From Siansivirga zeaxanthinifaciens CC-SAMT-1 (lineage in GTDB: Bacteria; Bacteroidota; Bacteroidia; Flavobacteriales; Flavobacteriaceae): a stretch of DNA of 64,000 nt. Every line of letters starts with the position of its first letter. The first letter of the stretch is position 1. The notes beneath the pieces were generated by a model. That model was not told where the DNA came from, did not search any database, and saw only the letters and a program-made list of their open reading frames with translations. The translations under genes were made by a program, and so were the position numbers. The stretch lies in assembly GCF_000941055.1 (NCBI RefSeq), contig NZ_CP007202.1, forward strand, positions 678,001 through 742,000. Direction: 5' to 3'. Below are positions 54,660 through 63,221 of the stretch, one piece after another.

Positions 54660-54838
54660 TTATCTGAAATAGTTTAAGCAACTTACAATAGGTACAGTTC
54701 TTAAAAAAGCCCTAGCAAAAACATTACTCCATGGTGCAAATATTGCGACACCGCAGGTCATACCTGCAATAAAAGCGTCCGTGTCATCATTGCCAGCAAT
54801 GATTTTTCTATTTGATTTATCTTAATAGTTTTTATATC
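54660..54838 (-). pseudogene. Relic bacteriocin-like precursor peptide A
   Basis: The open frame from 54821 to the TAA at 54660-54662 reads KIIAGNDDTDAF, then AGMTCGVAIFAPWSNVFAR and ends VSCLNYFR. Just upstream, one frame over, the codons give DIKTIKINQIEK; one extra A in the run 54803-54807 would join them as KINQIEKIIAGND, which resembles the NQMEN-type double-glycine leaders of Bacteroidota precursors. No start codon is left. Two cysteines are separated by 24 residues, exactly as in relic B. The call rests on leader form, core form and the neighbouring C39 exporter. Confidence 0.6.
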
Positions 54839-54857
54839 GATAATTTTTTAGTTGTTA

Positions 54858-55001
54858 TTATTGGGTGTGGCCGCCTAAACAAAGATTTAATTCATGTAAA
54901 GAAAACGGGCCTAAAACAGCAAATCCAGCTACTTATGCAATTATTCCAAATCCACAGGAAAAAGCATTAGGCTTTTATCCGCCCCCATTTGTAAGTTCCA
55001 T
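54858..55001 (-). pseudogene. Relic bacteriocin-like precursor peptide B
   Basis: From ATG 55001 one frame reads MELTNGGG, a stop, KPNAFSCGFGIIA, a second stop, then VAGFAVLGPFSLHELNLC and ends LGGHTQ with TAA at 54858-54860. The GG motif followed by a hydrophobic two-cysteine core parallels peptide A: both have C-G-[VF]-[AG]-I-[FI]-A, and 24 residues between the cysteines counting the stop as one. Two in-frame stops show that it is dead. The rest of the 54592-55239 gap contains only the terminator, this pair and the next promoter. Confidence 0.58.
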
Positions 55002-55212
55002 CTTAACTCACTTTTTTAAACTTTCTTTAAATTAAAGTATTTACCTTTCAAATATCTTACATAAAAACTTAATTCCTACAATTAATTTATGTGTTTTTTT
55101 ACTTATTTTGATATTTATTAATATTCTAACTACGGTTTTTCCACAAAATGATAAGTTTATAAGAATATCTTTATATCCATACAAATTATGTTTTAAACCA
55201 AAAATCCTTTTT

Positions 55213-55220
55213 TACCTTTG
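55213..55220 (+). promoter_or_regulatory. -7 box of the thioesterase gene
   Basis: TACCTTTG matches TAnnTTTG and lies 19 bases before the ATG at 55240. It excludes the longer frame that begins at 55108. Confidence 0.7.
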
Positions 55221-55239
55221 CAGCAACAAAAACCGCAGC

Positions 55240-55749
55240 ATGGAACCAAAAACCCCCGAACAATCTAAAACAACCCTAACCGATATGGTTTTACCCGGCG
55301 AAACCAATCCGTTAGGAAATCTCTTTGGAGGCGAACTACTAGCACGTATGGACCGCGCCGCAGCCATTGCCGCCCGCCGTCACAGCACACGCATTGTTGT
55401 AACCGCGTCGGTAAACCACGTTGCCTTTAACAAAGCCGTGCCATTAGACAGCGTTGTTACCGTAGAAGCCAAAGTTTCTCGGGCTTTTAACACCTCTATG
55501 GAAGTTTTTATTGATGCGTGGATTGAAGACCGCAAATCGGGTGAAAGAACCAAAGCGAACGAAGGCATTTACACCTTTGTCGCTGTAGACGAAACCGGAA
55601 AACCCGTAAAAGTACCCGAATTAATTCCCGAAACCAATTTAGAAAAAGAACGCTTTGCCGCCGCCTTACGCCGCAAACAATTAAGCTTATTACTTTCTGG
55701 AAAAATGAAACCTAGCGAAGCAACCGAATTAAAAGCTTTCTTCATTTAG
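55240..55749 (+). CDS. Acyl-CoA thioesterase (YciA/ACOT hot-dog family)
   Basis: The 169-residue hot-dog protein has MVLPGETNPLGNLFGGELLARMD with the catalytic asparagine/aspartate region, and SVNHVAFNKAVPLDSVVTVEA. It hydrolyses acyl-CoA to free acid and CoA. The start MEPKTPE at 55240 is set by the promoter and by the family. It has noticeably higher GC and more GCC/CGC codons than the neighbouring peptide cassette. A dispersed element follows. Confidence 0.93.
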   Translation: MEPKTPEQSKTTLTDMVLPGETNPLGNLFGGELLARMDRAAAIAARRHSTRIVVTASVNHVAFNKAVPLDSVVTVEAKVSRAFNTSMEVFIDAWIEDRKSGERTKANEGIYTFVAVDETGKPVKVPELIPETNLEKERFAAALRRKQLSLLLSGKMKPSEATELKAFFI

Positions 55750-55759
55750 TTAAAACATT

Positions 55760-55846
55760 GGGCGTTCCCTGCGGGTCGGGCTATACGCTGCAAGTCCGCG
55801 CTCGTACCTCGCTGTAGGCTTTCCGCTGCTATCCCTAACGCAAACC
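55760..55846 (+). repeat. Dispersed intergenic element, copy 3
   Basis: It starts GGGCGTTCCC, then GGGTCGGGCTATACGCTGC, and ends ATCCCTAACGCAAACCC. It matches the minus strand of 11662-11748 at both ends and in the GGGTCGGGCT block. It is GC-rich and lies between the thioesterase and EnvC-like genes. Confidence 0.75.
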
Positions 55847-55866
55847 CATCAGCCAAAAGCAACGGC

Positions 55867-57096
55867 TTACATTTTGTAAATCCAAGACGCTGGGTTTTGT
55901 GTTGCACCATCCTTAGAAATAATAAAACTTAAAATAGTTTCACCATTCGATGCATTGGTAAACACCTCGCCAATAGGCTGTTTAGTCGTTACCATATCGC
56001 CCATTTTAACGTACACTTTACTTAAATTTTTATACGCAGTAATGTAGTTACCATGTTTAATCATAACAATAGGGTTAACATTTTTCATGTTAACAATAGC
56101 AATAACTTCACCATTAAAAATAGCACGAACTTGAGCGCCCTTTTCGGTAGCAATTCTAACACCATTACTATTAATAGTTAACGACTTATCCAACGGATGC
56201 GGTTGCGACCCATACCCTACTTTTACAAAACCTTTCTCTACAGGCCATGGTAATTTGCCTTTATTAGAAACAAAATTAGAAGCTAACACCTTTTCTTCGG
56301 CCGTTAAAGCAAAACTTGACGAGCTTGAACTCTTTCCAGCTTTCTTGTTAGACTTCGCAATAGCTTCTTTAATAATTCTATCTATTTCGGCATCAATTCT
56401 ATCGGCTTCCTGTTGTTTCTGGCGTATTTGAGAAGCATACATCGATATGTTTTTTTGTATCGATTTTATAAGCTCTTGGTGTTGTTTCCTTTCGGCCTCT
56501 AAGGTTTTTTGCGTTTGTACATTTTCGGCAATTAACTTCTTCTTTTCATTTTGTTGCTCCAGTAAGCTGGTGTTTATATCTTGTAACTCCTGTGTTTTAA
56601 GCTTTATTTCCTCGCCTTGTTCCTTTTGGTGGTCGGTGTACTGCTTCATGTACTGCAAACGTTTGTAAGCTTGCTTAAAGTTATTTGAAGACAGCAAAAA
56701 CATAATCCTACTTTGCGTATTTTTACTCTTATAAGACTTCACAATCATATCGGCATAATCTGCCTTTAAAACCTTTAATTCGTTTCTTAAATTGGTTATT
56801 TTTTTCTGATTGCTGTTTATGTTTCGAGTTAATAAATTAGCTTGTTGGTTCGTTACTTTAATAAGGTTGTCTAAAACCCTTATTTTATAATTAAAATCTT
56901 CAATTAAAGTTAACTGCGATTTTTCTTTTGTTTTATTTTCATTGCGTAACTCGTTAATTTTCTGAATTTCTCTGCGTAATTCCTGTCTGCGAGTTTCTAA
57001 TTCCTTTTGCTTGTTATTTTGTGCCAATACAAGGGTTGCACAAAGCAAAAAACTAAGTGTTAGTAAAAATTTATATGCCGTATTTTTATGTGTCAT
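55867..57096 (-). CDS. EnvC-like murein hydrolase activator (coiled coil + degenerate LytM)
   Basis: The 409-residue protein has a signal peptide (FLLTLSFLLCATLVLAQ), about 220 residues of coiled coil, and a C-terminal M23/LytM domain. The zinc ligands of active M23 enzymes are not intact: the H-x3-D site reads NSNGVRIATEKG and the HxH site reads TAYKNL. As in EnvC, it is therefore probably not a hydrolase but an activator of amidases at the septum. Its ATG overlaps the stop of the DUF4292 gene by one base. Confidence 0.9.
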   Translation of the reverse strand: MTHKNTAYKFLLTLSFLLCATLVLAQNNKQKELETRRQELRREIQKINELRNENKTKEKSQLTLIEDFNYKIRVLDNLIKVTNQQANLLTRNINSNQKKITNLRNELKVLKADYADMIVKSYKSKNTQSRIMFLLSSNNFKQAYKRLQYMKQYTDHQKEQGEEIKLKTQELQDINTSLLEQQNEKKKLIAENVQTQKTLEAERKQHQELIKSIQKNISMYASQIRQKQQEADRIDAEIDRIIKEAIAKSNKKAGKSSSSSSFALTAEEKVLASNFVSNKGKLPWPVEKGFVKVGYGSQPHPLDKSLTINSNGVRIATEKGAQVRAIFNGEVIAIVNMKNVNPIVMIKHGNYITAYKNLSKVYVKMGDMVTTKQPIGEVFTNASNGETILSFIISKDGATQNPASWIYKM

Positions 57097-57863
57097 TAAA
57101 GTTCTATTTCTTTAAATCCCGATGGTATTTTAAACGGAAAACTTAAATCTTCATTAAGCGTTACGCCTTTAAATTCTAATTCTATAATAGCCTCGTTATT
57201 ACCTTCAACAGCAATTACTTTTATTCGTTCTGGCAATAGTTGTTTGTTTACTTCTTGATAGTTTAAATAATCTATTTGTAAATGTCTAAATTCTTTTGGT
57301 TGCGAAATTTGCTGAGATTTTACCTTAAACATCACAGGATCTAAAAGAAAGAAAATTTCAAAAAGATTGCGTTGGTTTTTAGGCTGCAGTACGTAAGCTT
57401 CTTCATTTACAGTTGCCTTATAATCGCTTTCTTTTAAACTAAATAGGGTTTCGCCGTAAAGTAAATTCTGTACTTTATTAAAGTCAATTTCGGTTCCTAA
57501 CAAATTACTTAAATATTTATAATCGCCATCAAAATAGGTATTATCTAATTTATTGTAAAAACTTACTTTATCGGGTGTAATTAAAGCTTTAACAACCGAA
57601 AAGGTGGCACTCATCCAGATAACTTCATCTTTTTTTGCTCGAAAACTTACCGTATGAGTTTGCGAATTATCGTTTTGTGTGAATGAAATTTTAAGCTTTG
57701 CTTGCAAGGTTTTAAAATTTGCTGCTTGCTTGGTGTGCTCCTTAATAAGTTGTTTGGTGCTTAAATTAAGGTTTGCTACACCGCCTCCTATGGTTTTAGA
57801 AGATTTACAGTTAAAAACAAAACATAACGACAGTATAGCAAGTGTATTTTTAATGTTGTTCAT
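57096..57863 (-). CDS. DUF4292 lipoprotein
   Basis: The 255-residue protein has a lipoprotein signal ending in FNCKSSK (cysteine near residue 19). The mature part has the LolA/LolB-like beta character of DUF4292 (TLQAKLKISF, KDEVIWMSATFS, NLLGTEIDFNKVQNLLYGE). A role in outer-membrane lipoprotein or lipid handling is possible by fold. It is placed between the TPR gene (3-base gap) and the EnvC-like gene, a pairing I know from other Flavobacteriaceae. Confidence 0.88.
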   Translation of the reverse strand: MNNIKNTLAILSLCFVFNCKSSKTIGGGVANLNLSTKQLIKEHTKQAANFKTLQAKLKISFTQNDNSQTHTVSFRAKKDEVIWMSATFSVVKALITPDKVSFYNKLDNTYFDGDYKYLSNLLGTEIDFNKVQNLLYGETLFSLKESDYKATVNEEAYVLQPKNQRNLFEIFFLLDPVMFKVKSQQISQPKEFRHLQIDYLNYQEVNKQLLPERIKVIAVEGNNEAIIELEFKGVTLNEDLSFPFKIPSGFKEIEL

Positions 57864-57866
57864 TAT

Positions 57867-59228
57867 TTAATTTGGGATTTTAATTTTGTCTGCTTTATCA
57901 CTAAACTTTTTTGCTTTACTTGTATTATTTAATAAGGTGTAGGCACTGCTTATTTGTGTATAAAAATCTTTTTCCATGTTTGGGTCGTCGATTAAATAAT
58001 CTAATCCCATTTCTAAAATATCGACTGCTTTTTTAGGCTCGTTTAATTGATTTAAAGCCACGCCATTAATCAAGTAAAATAAAGGCTGCGAAGGGTAATT
58101 TAAAAGTGCTTCTTCACTTTTAGATTTTGCTAAATCGAACTTTTTTAAATCGATGTAAAGTAACAATACATTTCTTAAAACATTAAAATTATTAGTATCT
58201 AATTTTAAGGCGGCTTCAAAATATTCTAAAGCTTTTAATTTATTGTTTTTTACAAGATAGTATTGCGCTAATTCTATTAATGTTTTACTATTATTATTGT
58301 CGCCTACCATCGAAGTAACCTCTACCAAATCGTCTTCATATTCTGGATTTTTACTTACAAACTGCACAAAATCTGATAAAACCTTAAGCTTAGAATCTGG
58401 TTTAATTTCAGAACTTTTAACAACAATTTTCATAGACTCTATGGCCTTTTCTGCGTTGTTATCGTCTATATAAAATTTGTAAAGCGCCAAATGTACTAAC
58501 TGCGAATTCGGATTTATTTTTAGTAATTCTTTGGCTGTTTCAAAGGCTTTTTCTTTATCGTTATTCTCGCTATAACGATAAATTAATGCTAAATAATTCG
58601 ATTCGTTTTCTGGGTGGTCTTCAACACGCTCCTCTAAATTTTTAATTTGGTCTTTTTTACGTCCCGTTGCATTGTAAATTTGATTACGCATAATATCGCG
58701 CGCCGTAGAAATACCAAATTGAGTGTCTAACTCATCTAAAATTTTTAATGCATCGTTATATTCTTTGGTTCGAACGTACAATGCCGCTAAATCTTCTTTA
58801 TAATCTGGATGATATTTTACTAATTGCTTAACGGCCTTAATGGCTTTATCGTAATCATTTTGCGAGACGTAATAACCGTACAATGCATCTAAATACCATT
58901 CGTTTTCCGGATCGAGACTCGATGCTTTTTTTAAGGCATCTTCTGCAGCTCCAAAATTTTTAAGTAAAATATAGTTTTTACCCAACTCGAAATACAATAC
59001 CGGAACAGATTTATCAATTTCTATACATTTAAGAAGCGCATCAACCGAACGATCGAAATTCTCGATACTTTTTTGTTTTAATGCTTCATAAAAAAGTTCC
59101 TGAAATTGATCTTCAACCACCCCTAAATCGTCATCGGGTTTTTTATTAAAATCTACCTGGGCATAGTTTATCTGCGGAAAGCAAAAGCTTCCGAAGACAA
59201 AAAGTAATATGTAGATTTTTTTATTCAT
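57867..59228 (-). CDS. Tetratricopeptide-repeat protein
   Basis: The 453-residue exported protein has a signal peptide (YILLFVFGSFCFPQINYAQ) and about ten TPR units from residue 30 to the end, with the usual A/L/Y spacing (VLYFELGKNYILLKNFGAAE, WYLDALYGYYVSQNDYDKAI). It should be a periplasmic or outer-membrane-associated scaffold. It lies between the sugar nucleotidyltransferase and DUF4292 genes in an envelope operon. Confidence 0.9.
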   Translation of the reverse strand: MNKKIYILLFVFGSFCFPQINYAQVDFNKKPDDDLGVVEDQFQELFYEALKQKSIENFDRSVDALLKCIEIDKSVPVLYFELGKNYILLKNFGAAEDALKKASSLDPENEWYLDALYGYYVSQNDYDKAIKAVKQLVKYHPDYKEDLAALYVRTKEYNDALKILDELDTQFGISTARDIMRNQIYNATGRKKDQIKNLEERVEDHPENESNYLALIYRYSENNDKEKAFETAKELLKINPNSQLVHLALYKFYIDDNNAEKAIESMKIVVKSSEIKPDSKLKVLSDFVQFVSKNPEYEDDLVEVTSMVGDNNNSKTLIELAQYYLVKNNKLKALEYFEAALKLDTNNFNVLRNVLLLYIDLKKFDLAKSKSEEALLNYPSQPLFYLINGVALNQLNEPKKAVDILEMGLDYLIDDPNMEKDFYTQISSAYTLLNNTSKAKKFSDKADKIKIPN

Positions 59229-59246
59229 TGTTTTCTAAAGAAAATA

Positions 59247-60266
59247 CTATTCTAAAACAGTATAGTCGCCTAAACTAACTTTTGTAAAATTGCCATTGTA
59301 TTGTACATGATTGCCTATCATGGCTTCATCTAAATTAGCATTTTTAATATGAGTATGTGTTTGTATTAAGCTGTTTTTAACAATTGAATTATCAATAACT
59401 GAATTATGACCAATGGATACATTCGGACCAATGATGCTGTCGGTTATTTTTACGTTTTCACCAATAAAACAAGGCTCAATAATTTCTGCATTGTCAAGTA
59501 TTACTGAAGATGCAATTAATTGCTCGTCGCCATCTGCTTTTAAGAAGCCCAACATTCGAGCATTTGTTTCGACAGTAATGGCTTTGTTACCGCAGTCCAT
59601 CCATTCGCTAACTGTGCCCGTTTTAAAGACTTTTCCATCTGCCATCATACGCTTTATACCGTCGTTAATTTGGTATTCACCTCCATTAGTAACGTTCTCG
59701 TCTAAAACTTGTTGTAATTTATCTTTTAAAACGGCTACATCTTTAAAGTAGTAAATGCCTATAACCGCCTGGTCGCTTACAAAATCTTTTGGTTTTTCAA
59801 CCAATTCTACTATTTCTTGCTTGTCGTTTAATTTTACAACACCATAAGCCTCCGGATTATTAACTTGTTTGGTCCAAATAACACTATCGGCCGTTGGATC
59901 TAAATCGAATTCGGCTCGAATTAAAGTATCTGCATAAGCTATCACCGAAGGGCCAGAAAGCGATGGTTTTGCACACATAATGGCATGACCGGTACCTAAA
60001 GGTAAATCTTGGCGGTAAATAGAGGCTTTAGCGCCTAAATTGTTTGCTAAAGTTTCTAAGCTTGCCACGACATCGTCGCCAAACCAAGCAGGATCGCCTA
60101 ATACAAAAGCAATTTCTTCTATAGGTTGTTTTAATACTTTGGCAATGTCTTTAACCAATCTATGAACAATGGGTTGTCCAGCCACTGGAATTAATGGTTT
60201 TGGTACGGTTATACTATGTGGACGTAAACGAGAACCTCGTCCTGCCATGGGTACTATTATTTTCAT
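59247..60266 (-). CDS. NDP-sugar nucleotidyltransferase with LbH domain
   Basis: The 339-residue protein starts with the nucleotidyltransferase motif MAGRGSRLRPHSITVPKPLIP and has VIAYADTLI for metal binding and EKPKDF for sugar binding. The C-terminal about 80 residues are a left-handed beta helix (hexapeptide repeats: IIEPCFIGENVKI, DSIIGPNVSI). It makes an activated hexose for cell-surface polysaccharide. The exact sugar cannot be read. A flippase gene is two genes upstream. Confidence 0.91.
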   Translation of the reverse strand: MKIIVPMAGRGSRLRPHSITVPKPLIPVAGQPIVHRLVKDIAKVLKQPIEEIAFVLGDPAWFGDDVVASLETLANNLGAKASIYRQDLPLGTGHAIMCAKPSLSGPSVIAYADTLIRAEFDLDPTADSVIWTKQVNNPEAYGVVKLNDKQEIVELVEKPKDFVSDQAVIGIYYFKDVAVLKDKLQQVLDENVTNGGEYQINDGIKRMMADGKVFKTGTVSEWMDCGNKAITVETNARMLGFLKADGDEQLIASSVILDNAEIIEPCFIGENVKITDSIIGPNVSIGHNSVIDNSIVKNSLIQTHTHIKNANLDEAMIGNHVQYNGNFTKVSLGDYTVLE

Positions 60267-60272
60267 AAACTG

Positions 60273-60286
60273 CCTGCGAATGCAGG
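60273..60286. repeat. Palindrome left of the GIY-YIG gene
   Basis: CCTGC-GAAT-GCAGG lies 6 bases from the start codon of the sugar nucleotidyltransferase gene. It shares the CCTGC/GCAGG core with the palindrome at 60640-60659 on the other side of the GIY-YIG gene. Confidence 0.65.
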
Positions 60287-60311
60287 TATCTTTTAAATGT
60301 TAAACTTAATT

Positions 60312-60623
60312 CTATCTTAATTTATTAAAGTTTAAATTCCAGTTAATACTTAAATCGGACCAACTGGGATTCATGTCTTCAATTAATTTAATTTTCCAAT
60401 CTCTTTTCCATTTTTTGAATTGTTTTTCTCTTAAACTCGCATTATCTGCCTGGTTAAACGTTTCAAAATAAATCAATTTATCACAATTGTATTTTGCTGT
60501 AAATGATTTTGGATACACTTTTAATTTATGTTCTTTTACTCGCTCATCAATATGGTTTGTAACACCAATATACAAAACACCATGTGACTTATTTGTAATA
60601 ATATATACATACCAGTGGTTCAT
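60312..60623 (-). CDS. GIY-YIG nuclease domain protein
   Basis: The 103-residue protein is a single GIY-YIG domain: VYIITNK for the first strand, VLYIGVTNHIDERVKEHK with the catalytic arginine, the conserved FETFNQADNASLREKQFKKW containing the metal-binding glutamate, and a C-terminal RDWKIKLIEDMNPSW. Such small proteins are very common and variable in number in Bacteroidota. It is flanked by related palindromes and inserted between dut and the nucleotidyltransferase gene, which suggests mobility. Confidence 0.93.
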   Translation of the reverse strand: MNHWYVYIITNKSHGVLYIGVTNHIDERVKEHKLKVYPKSFTAKYNCDKLIYFETFNQADNASLREKQFKKWKRDWKIKLIEDMNPSWSDLSINWNLNFNKLR

Positions 60624-60639
60624 ATATCTCTGTTATGAG

Positions 60640-60659
60640 ATTCCTGCCTTCGCAGGAAT
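60640..60659. repeat. Palindrome right of the GIY-YIG gene
   Basis: ATTCCTGC-CTTC-GCAGGAAT is a perfect 8-bp stem with a 4-base loop. It touches the dut stop codon and mirrors the smaller palindrome at 60273. Confidence 0.75.
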
Positions 60660-61093
60660 TATTTCACACCCGTACTTCCAAAACCACCTTCGCCTCTAAC
60701 AGTTTCTGAAAGGGTTTCAACGGTAATCCATTCGGCGCGTTCGTGTTTTGCTATAACTAATTGTGCAATACGCTCACCGTTGTTTATAATAAAATCTTCA
60801 TTGGAAAGATTAACCAAAATAACACCTATTTCACCTCTATAATCGGCATCGATAGTTCCTGGAGCATTTAAAACGGTAACACCTTTTTTTGCTGCCAAAC
60901 CACTACGTGGGCGTACTTGCGCTTCGTAACCTATGGGTAGTTCTATAAACAAGCCCGTACCAACAATGCTACGTTCTAGGGGTTTTAATATTCTTGATTC
61001 CGATAAATTGGCTCTTAAATCCATGCCTGCCGAAGCCAAGGTTTCGTAATGTGGCAACGCGTGATTGGATTTATTGATGATTTTTATTTGCAT
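60659..61093 (-). CDS. dut: dUTP diphosphatase
   Basis: The 144-residue trimeric dUTPase has its five motifs: [38 protein letters not shown] and the C-terminal GEGGFGSTG arm. It hydrolyses dUTP to dUMP and pyrophosphate. It starts one base after the flippase stop. Confidence 0.97.
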   Translation of the reverse strand: MQIKIINKSNHALPHYETLASAGMDLRANLSESRILKPLERSIVGTGLFIELPIGYEAQVRPRSGLAAKKGVTVLNAPGTIDADYRGEIGVILVNLSNEDFIINNGERIAQLVIAKHERAEWITVETLSETVRGEGGFGSTGVK

Positions 61094-61094
61094 A

Positions 61095-62552
61095 TTATTT
61101 ATTTAAAAGTCTTTTTATCTCTTTTCTTTCGCTTAGGTAAATAAGAGTCAAAAATAATAAAACCAATATGGAACTAACATAATAATTCCCTCTAAATTCT
61201 GAATGAAAAGCTATTAAAGAAAAAATGGTGGTTATAATTAAATATCCCAAAATACGTTTAACATCGTAAGGCACCCTGTAATATTTTTTTCCAATAACAT
61301 AAGAAAGCAACATCATGCTACCATAAGCTGCTAAAGTAGCCCAAGCCGAAGCCATAAAACCAATAACAGGAATCATTGTTAGGTTAAAACCAATAGTAAC
61401 CAAAGCCCCAAAAATAGATATATACATACCATAGCTTGTTTTGTCGGTTAGCTTATACCAAATAGATAAGTTGTTGTAAATACCCAAACATAAATTTGCT
61501 AATAAAATAATGGGGACAATACTTAAGGCTTCAAAATACTCTTCTTGACCCAATAATAATTTTGAAAATAAATCGATGTAAGCCACGACAATAAGCATAA
61601 AAACAGCTCCTAAAATGGTAAACCATTTTAAAATAGTAGCGTAATTTTGTTTCGCATTAACCTCTTTAGCATGATTAAAAAAGAATGGTTCGGCACCTAA
61701 ACGAAACGCCATGATGTATAAAGTCATGAAAACACCCAGCTTGTAACAAGCCGCATAAATTCCCATTTCTTTATTGCCTATCATATCGCCTAGAAAAAGT
61801 TTGTCGACATTCTCATTGGTAACATAAGCTAAGCTCCCAATCATAATAGGTAAACCGTAAGTTAAAAGCTTTTTTAAAACCTTTACATCGATAACCCATT
61901 TCATTTTAATTATTATTGGTAATAGCAGAATAAGTGTAAACAAGCTGGCAATAACGTTAGCCAGAAATATGTATATCACTTGCGGTATACCATCATTATA
62001 AAAATTTAAAAATGAAGGCACTATATTTTGGTTGAAATCACCTTTAGGAATAAACCACAAAAACAACACGTTAAAAAAGGCAAAAACAACAATATTAAAA
62101 ACCTTAATTCCTGTAAATTTTATTGGGCGATTTGTTACTCGTAAATAAGCAAATGGAATCACTACAATGGTATCTAAAAAAACAGTCCAGATTAAAATTT
62201 TAACATGTAAGATGTCTTCAAATCCAAAAATACGAGTGATTTGAGGAGCATAAAACAAAGCCACTATTAAAAAAATACAAGTGGTGATTAACAAGGAAAT
62301 AAATGAGGTTGAAATTATTTTTCCTTTTTCCTGTTCTTTACTAAAAAATCTAAAAAAAGCAGTTTCTAATCCGTAAGTAAGTAATGCATTTAAGTAAGCC
62401 GCATACACGTAATAATCTGTATTTACAGCATATTTTTCTGCTCCAAATACATTTGTATGAAGTTTAACTAAAAAAATATTAATGGCTCTTGGCAAAATGG
62501 CCGCGATACCATAAATAATAGTGTCCTTAAAGAACTTTTTTAATGTACTCAA
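61095..62552 (-). CDS. Polysaccharide flippase (Wzx/MATE-like)
   Basis: The 485-residue protein has about fourteen hydrophobic helices and begins [20 protein letters not shown], as in polysaccharide-transport proteins of the MOP superfamily. It would flip lipid-linked glycans across the inner membrane. With the sugar nucleotidyltransferase two genes on it suggests a surface-glycan function, although no glycosyltransferase is in the window. Confidence 0.92.
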   Translation of the reverse strand: MSTLKKFFKDTIIYGIAAILPRAINIFLVKLHTNVFGAEKYAVNTDYYVYAAYLNALLTYGLETAFFRFFSKEQEKGKIISTSFISLLITTCIFLIVALFYAPQITRIFGFEDILHVKILIWTVFLDTIVVIPFAYLRVTNRPIKFTGIKVFNIVVFAFFNVLFLWFIPKGDFNQNIVPSFLNFYNDGIPQVIYIFLANVIASLFTLILLLPIIIKMKWVIDVKVLKKLLTYGLPIMIGSLAYVTNENVDKLFLGDMIGNKEMGIYAACYKLGVFMTLYIMAFRLGAEPFFFNHAKEVNAKQNYATILKWFTILGAVFMLIVVAYIDLFSKLLLGQEEYFEALSIVPIILLANLCLGIYNNLSIWYKLTDKTSYGMYISIFGALVTIGFNLTMIPVIGFMASAWATLAAYGSMMLLSYVIGKKYYRVPYDVKRILGYLIITTIFSLIAFHSEFRGNYYVSSILVLLFLTLIYLSERKEIKRLLNK

Positions 62553-62637
62553 TTATCAGTTTTTATATTGCTAAAAATACGTTTTTAGAAGACGCTAACC
62601 AAAGATAAGTAATTGCTTTATGCTGTAGTTATTTAAA

Positions 62638-63111
62638 TTAAAAAAGTGGCTTAAAACTCATGTTTTCAATTTTAATCCATTTGGTGGTTTGTTTGTCTTT
62701 GTAGCTAACCATACAGGCGTTCTCTTTTAATTGAAAACTTTGCTTTTTAGGTATTTTAGGCACTGCATTACCATACTCCTTTAACGGATTGCTGCTCATT
62801 ACAATATCGGGTTTTCTGGTGTTTTCGTTTTTAATAAATCCTGTATATAAGCTATCGTTTATTTTAGAAAGTTTTGAAAGCCTGCCTTTAAAATAGATGC
62901 TGTCTAAAGTAATATGGTGCGCGTTTGAAGCCATTGGAATATAAATATTAAAACCTTCTTTAATATTGAATGTACTTGAAACCGAATCTTTGTAATACAC
63001 GAATCCAAAAAGTATGGATGAATGGTTATTTGCCAAATGAGCAGCACTTTTACATTGTAAAAATGAAAACACGATAACAAACGAATAGAGTATATATTTT
63101 ATAAATTTCAT
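62638..63111 (-). CDS. Hypothetical lipoprotein
   Basis: The 157-residue protein starts MKFIKYILYSFVIVFSF and has a lipobox LQC (cysteine near 20). The mature part is beta-rich with no motif that I recognise. The start at 63111 begins the signal peptide, so a longer frame to 63153 is not used. It lies between the atpG terminator and the flippase gene. Confidence 0.75.
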   Translation of the reverse strand: MKFIKYILYSFVIVFSFLQCKSAAHLANNHSSILFGFVYYKDSVSSTFNIKEGFNIYIPMASNAHHITLDSIYFKGRLSKLSKINDSLYTGFIKNENTRKPDIVMSSNPLKEYGNAVPKIPKKQSFQLKENACMVSYKDKQTTKWIKIENMSFKPLF

Positions 63112-63153
63112 TACATGAGTTGTTTTAAAGTATACTTCCAAAAGTAATGCCAT

Positions 63154-63183
63154 AAAAAAACCCCACTTTTAAGTGAGGTTTGA
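63154..63183 (-). terminator. Terminator after atpG
   Basis: AACCTCACTT and AAGTGGGGTT pair on the minus strand (one mismatch) and are followed by a U run. It lies about 40 bases past the atpG stop. Confidence 0.75.
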
Positions 63184-63221
63184 TGTTATAATGAGATACT
63201 GAAACAAATTCAGCATGACAA

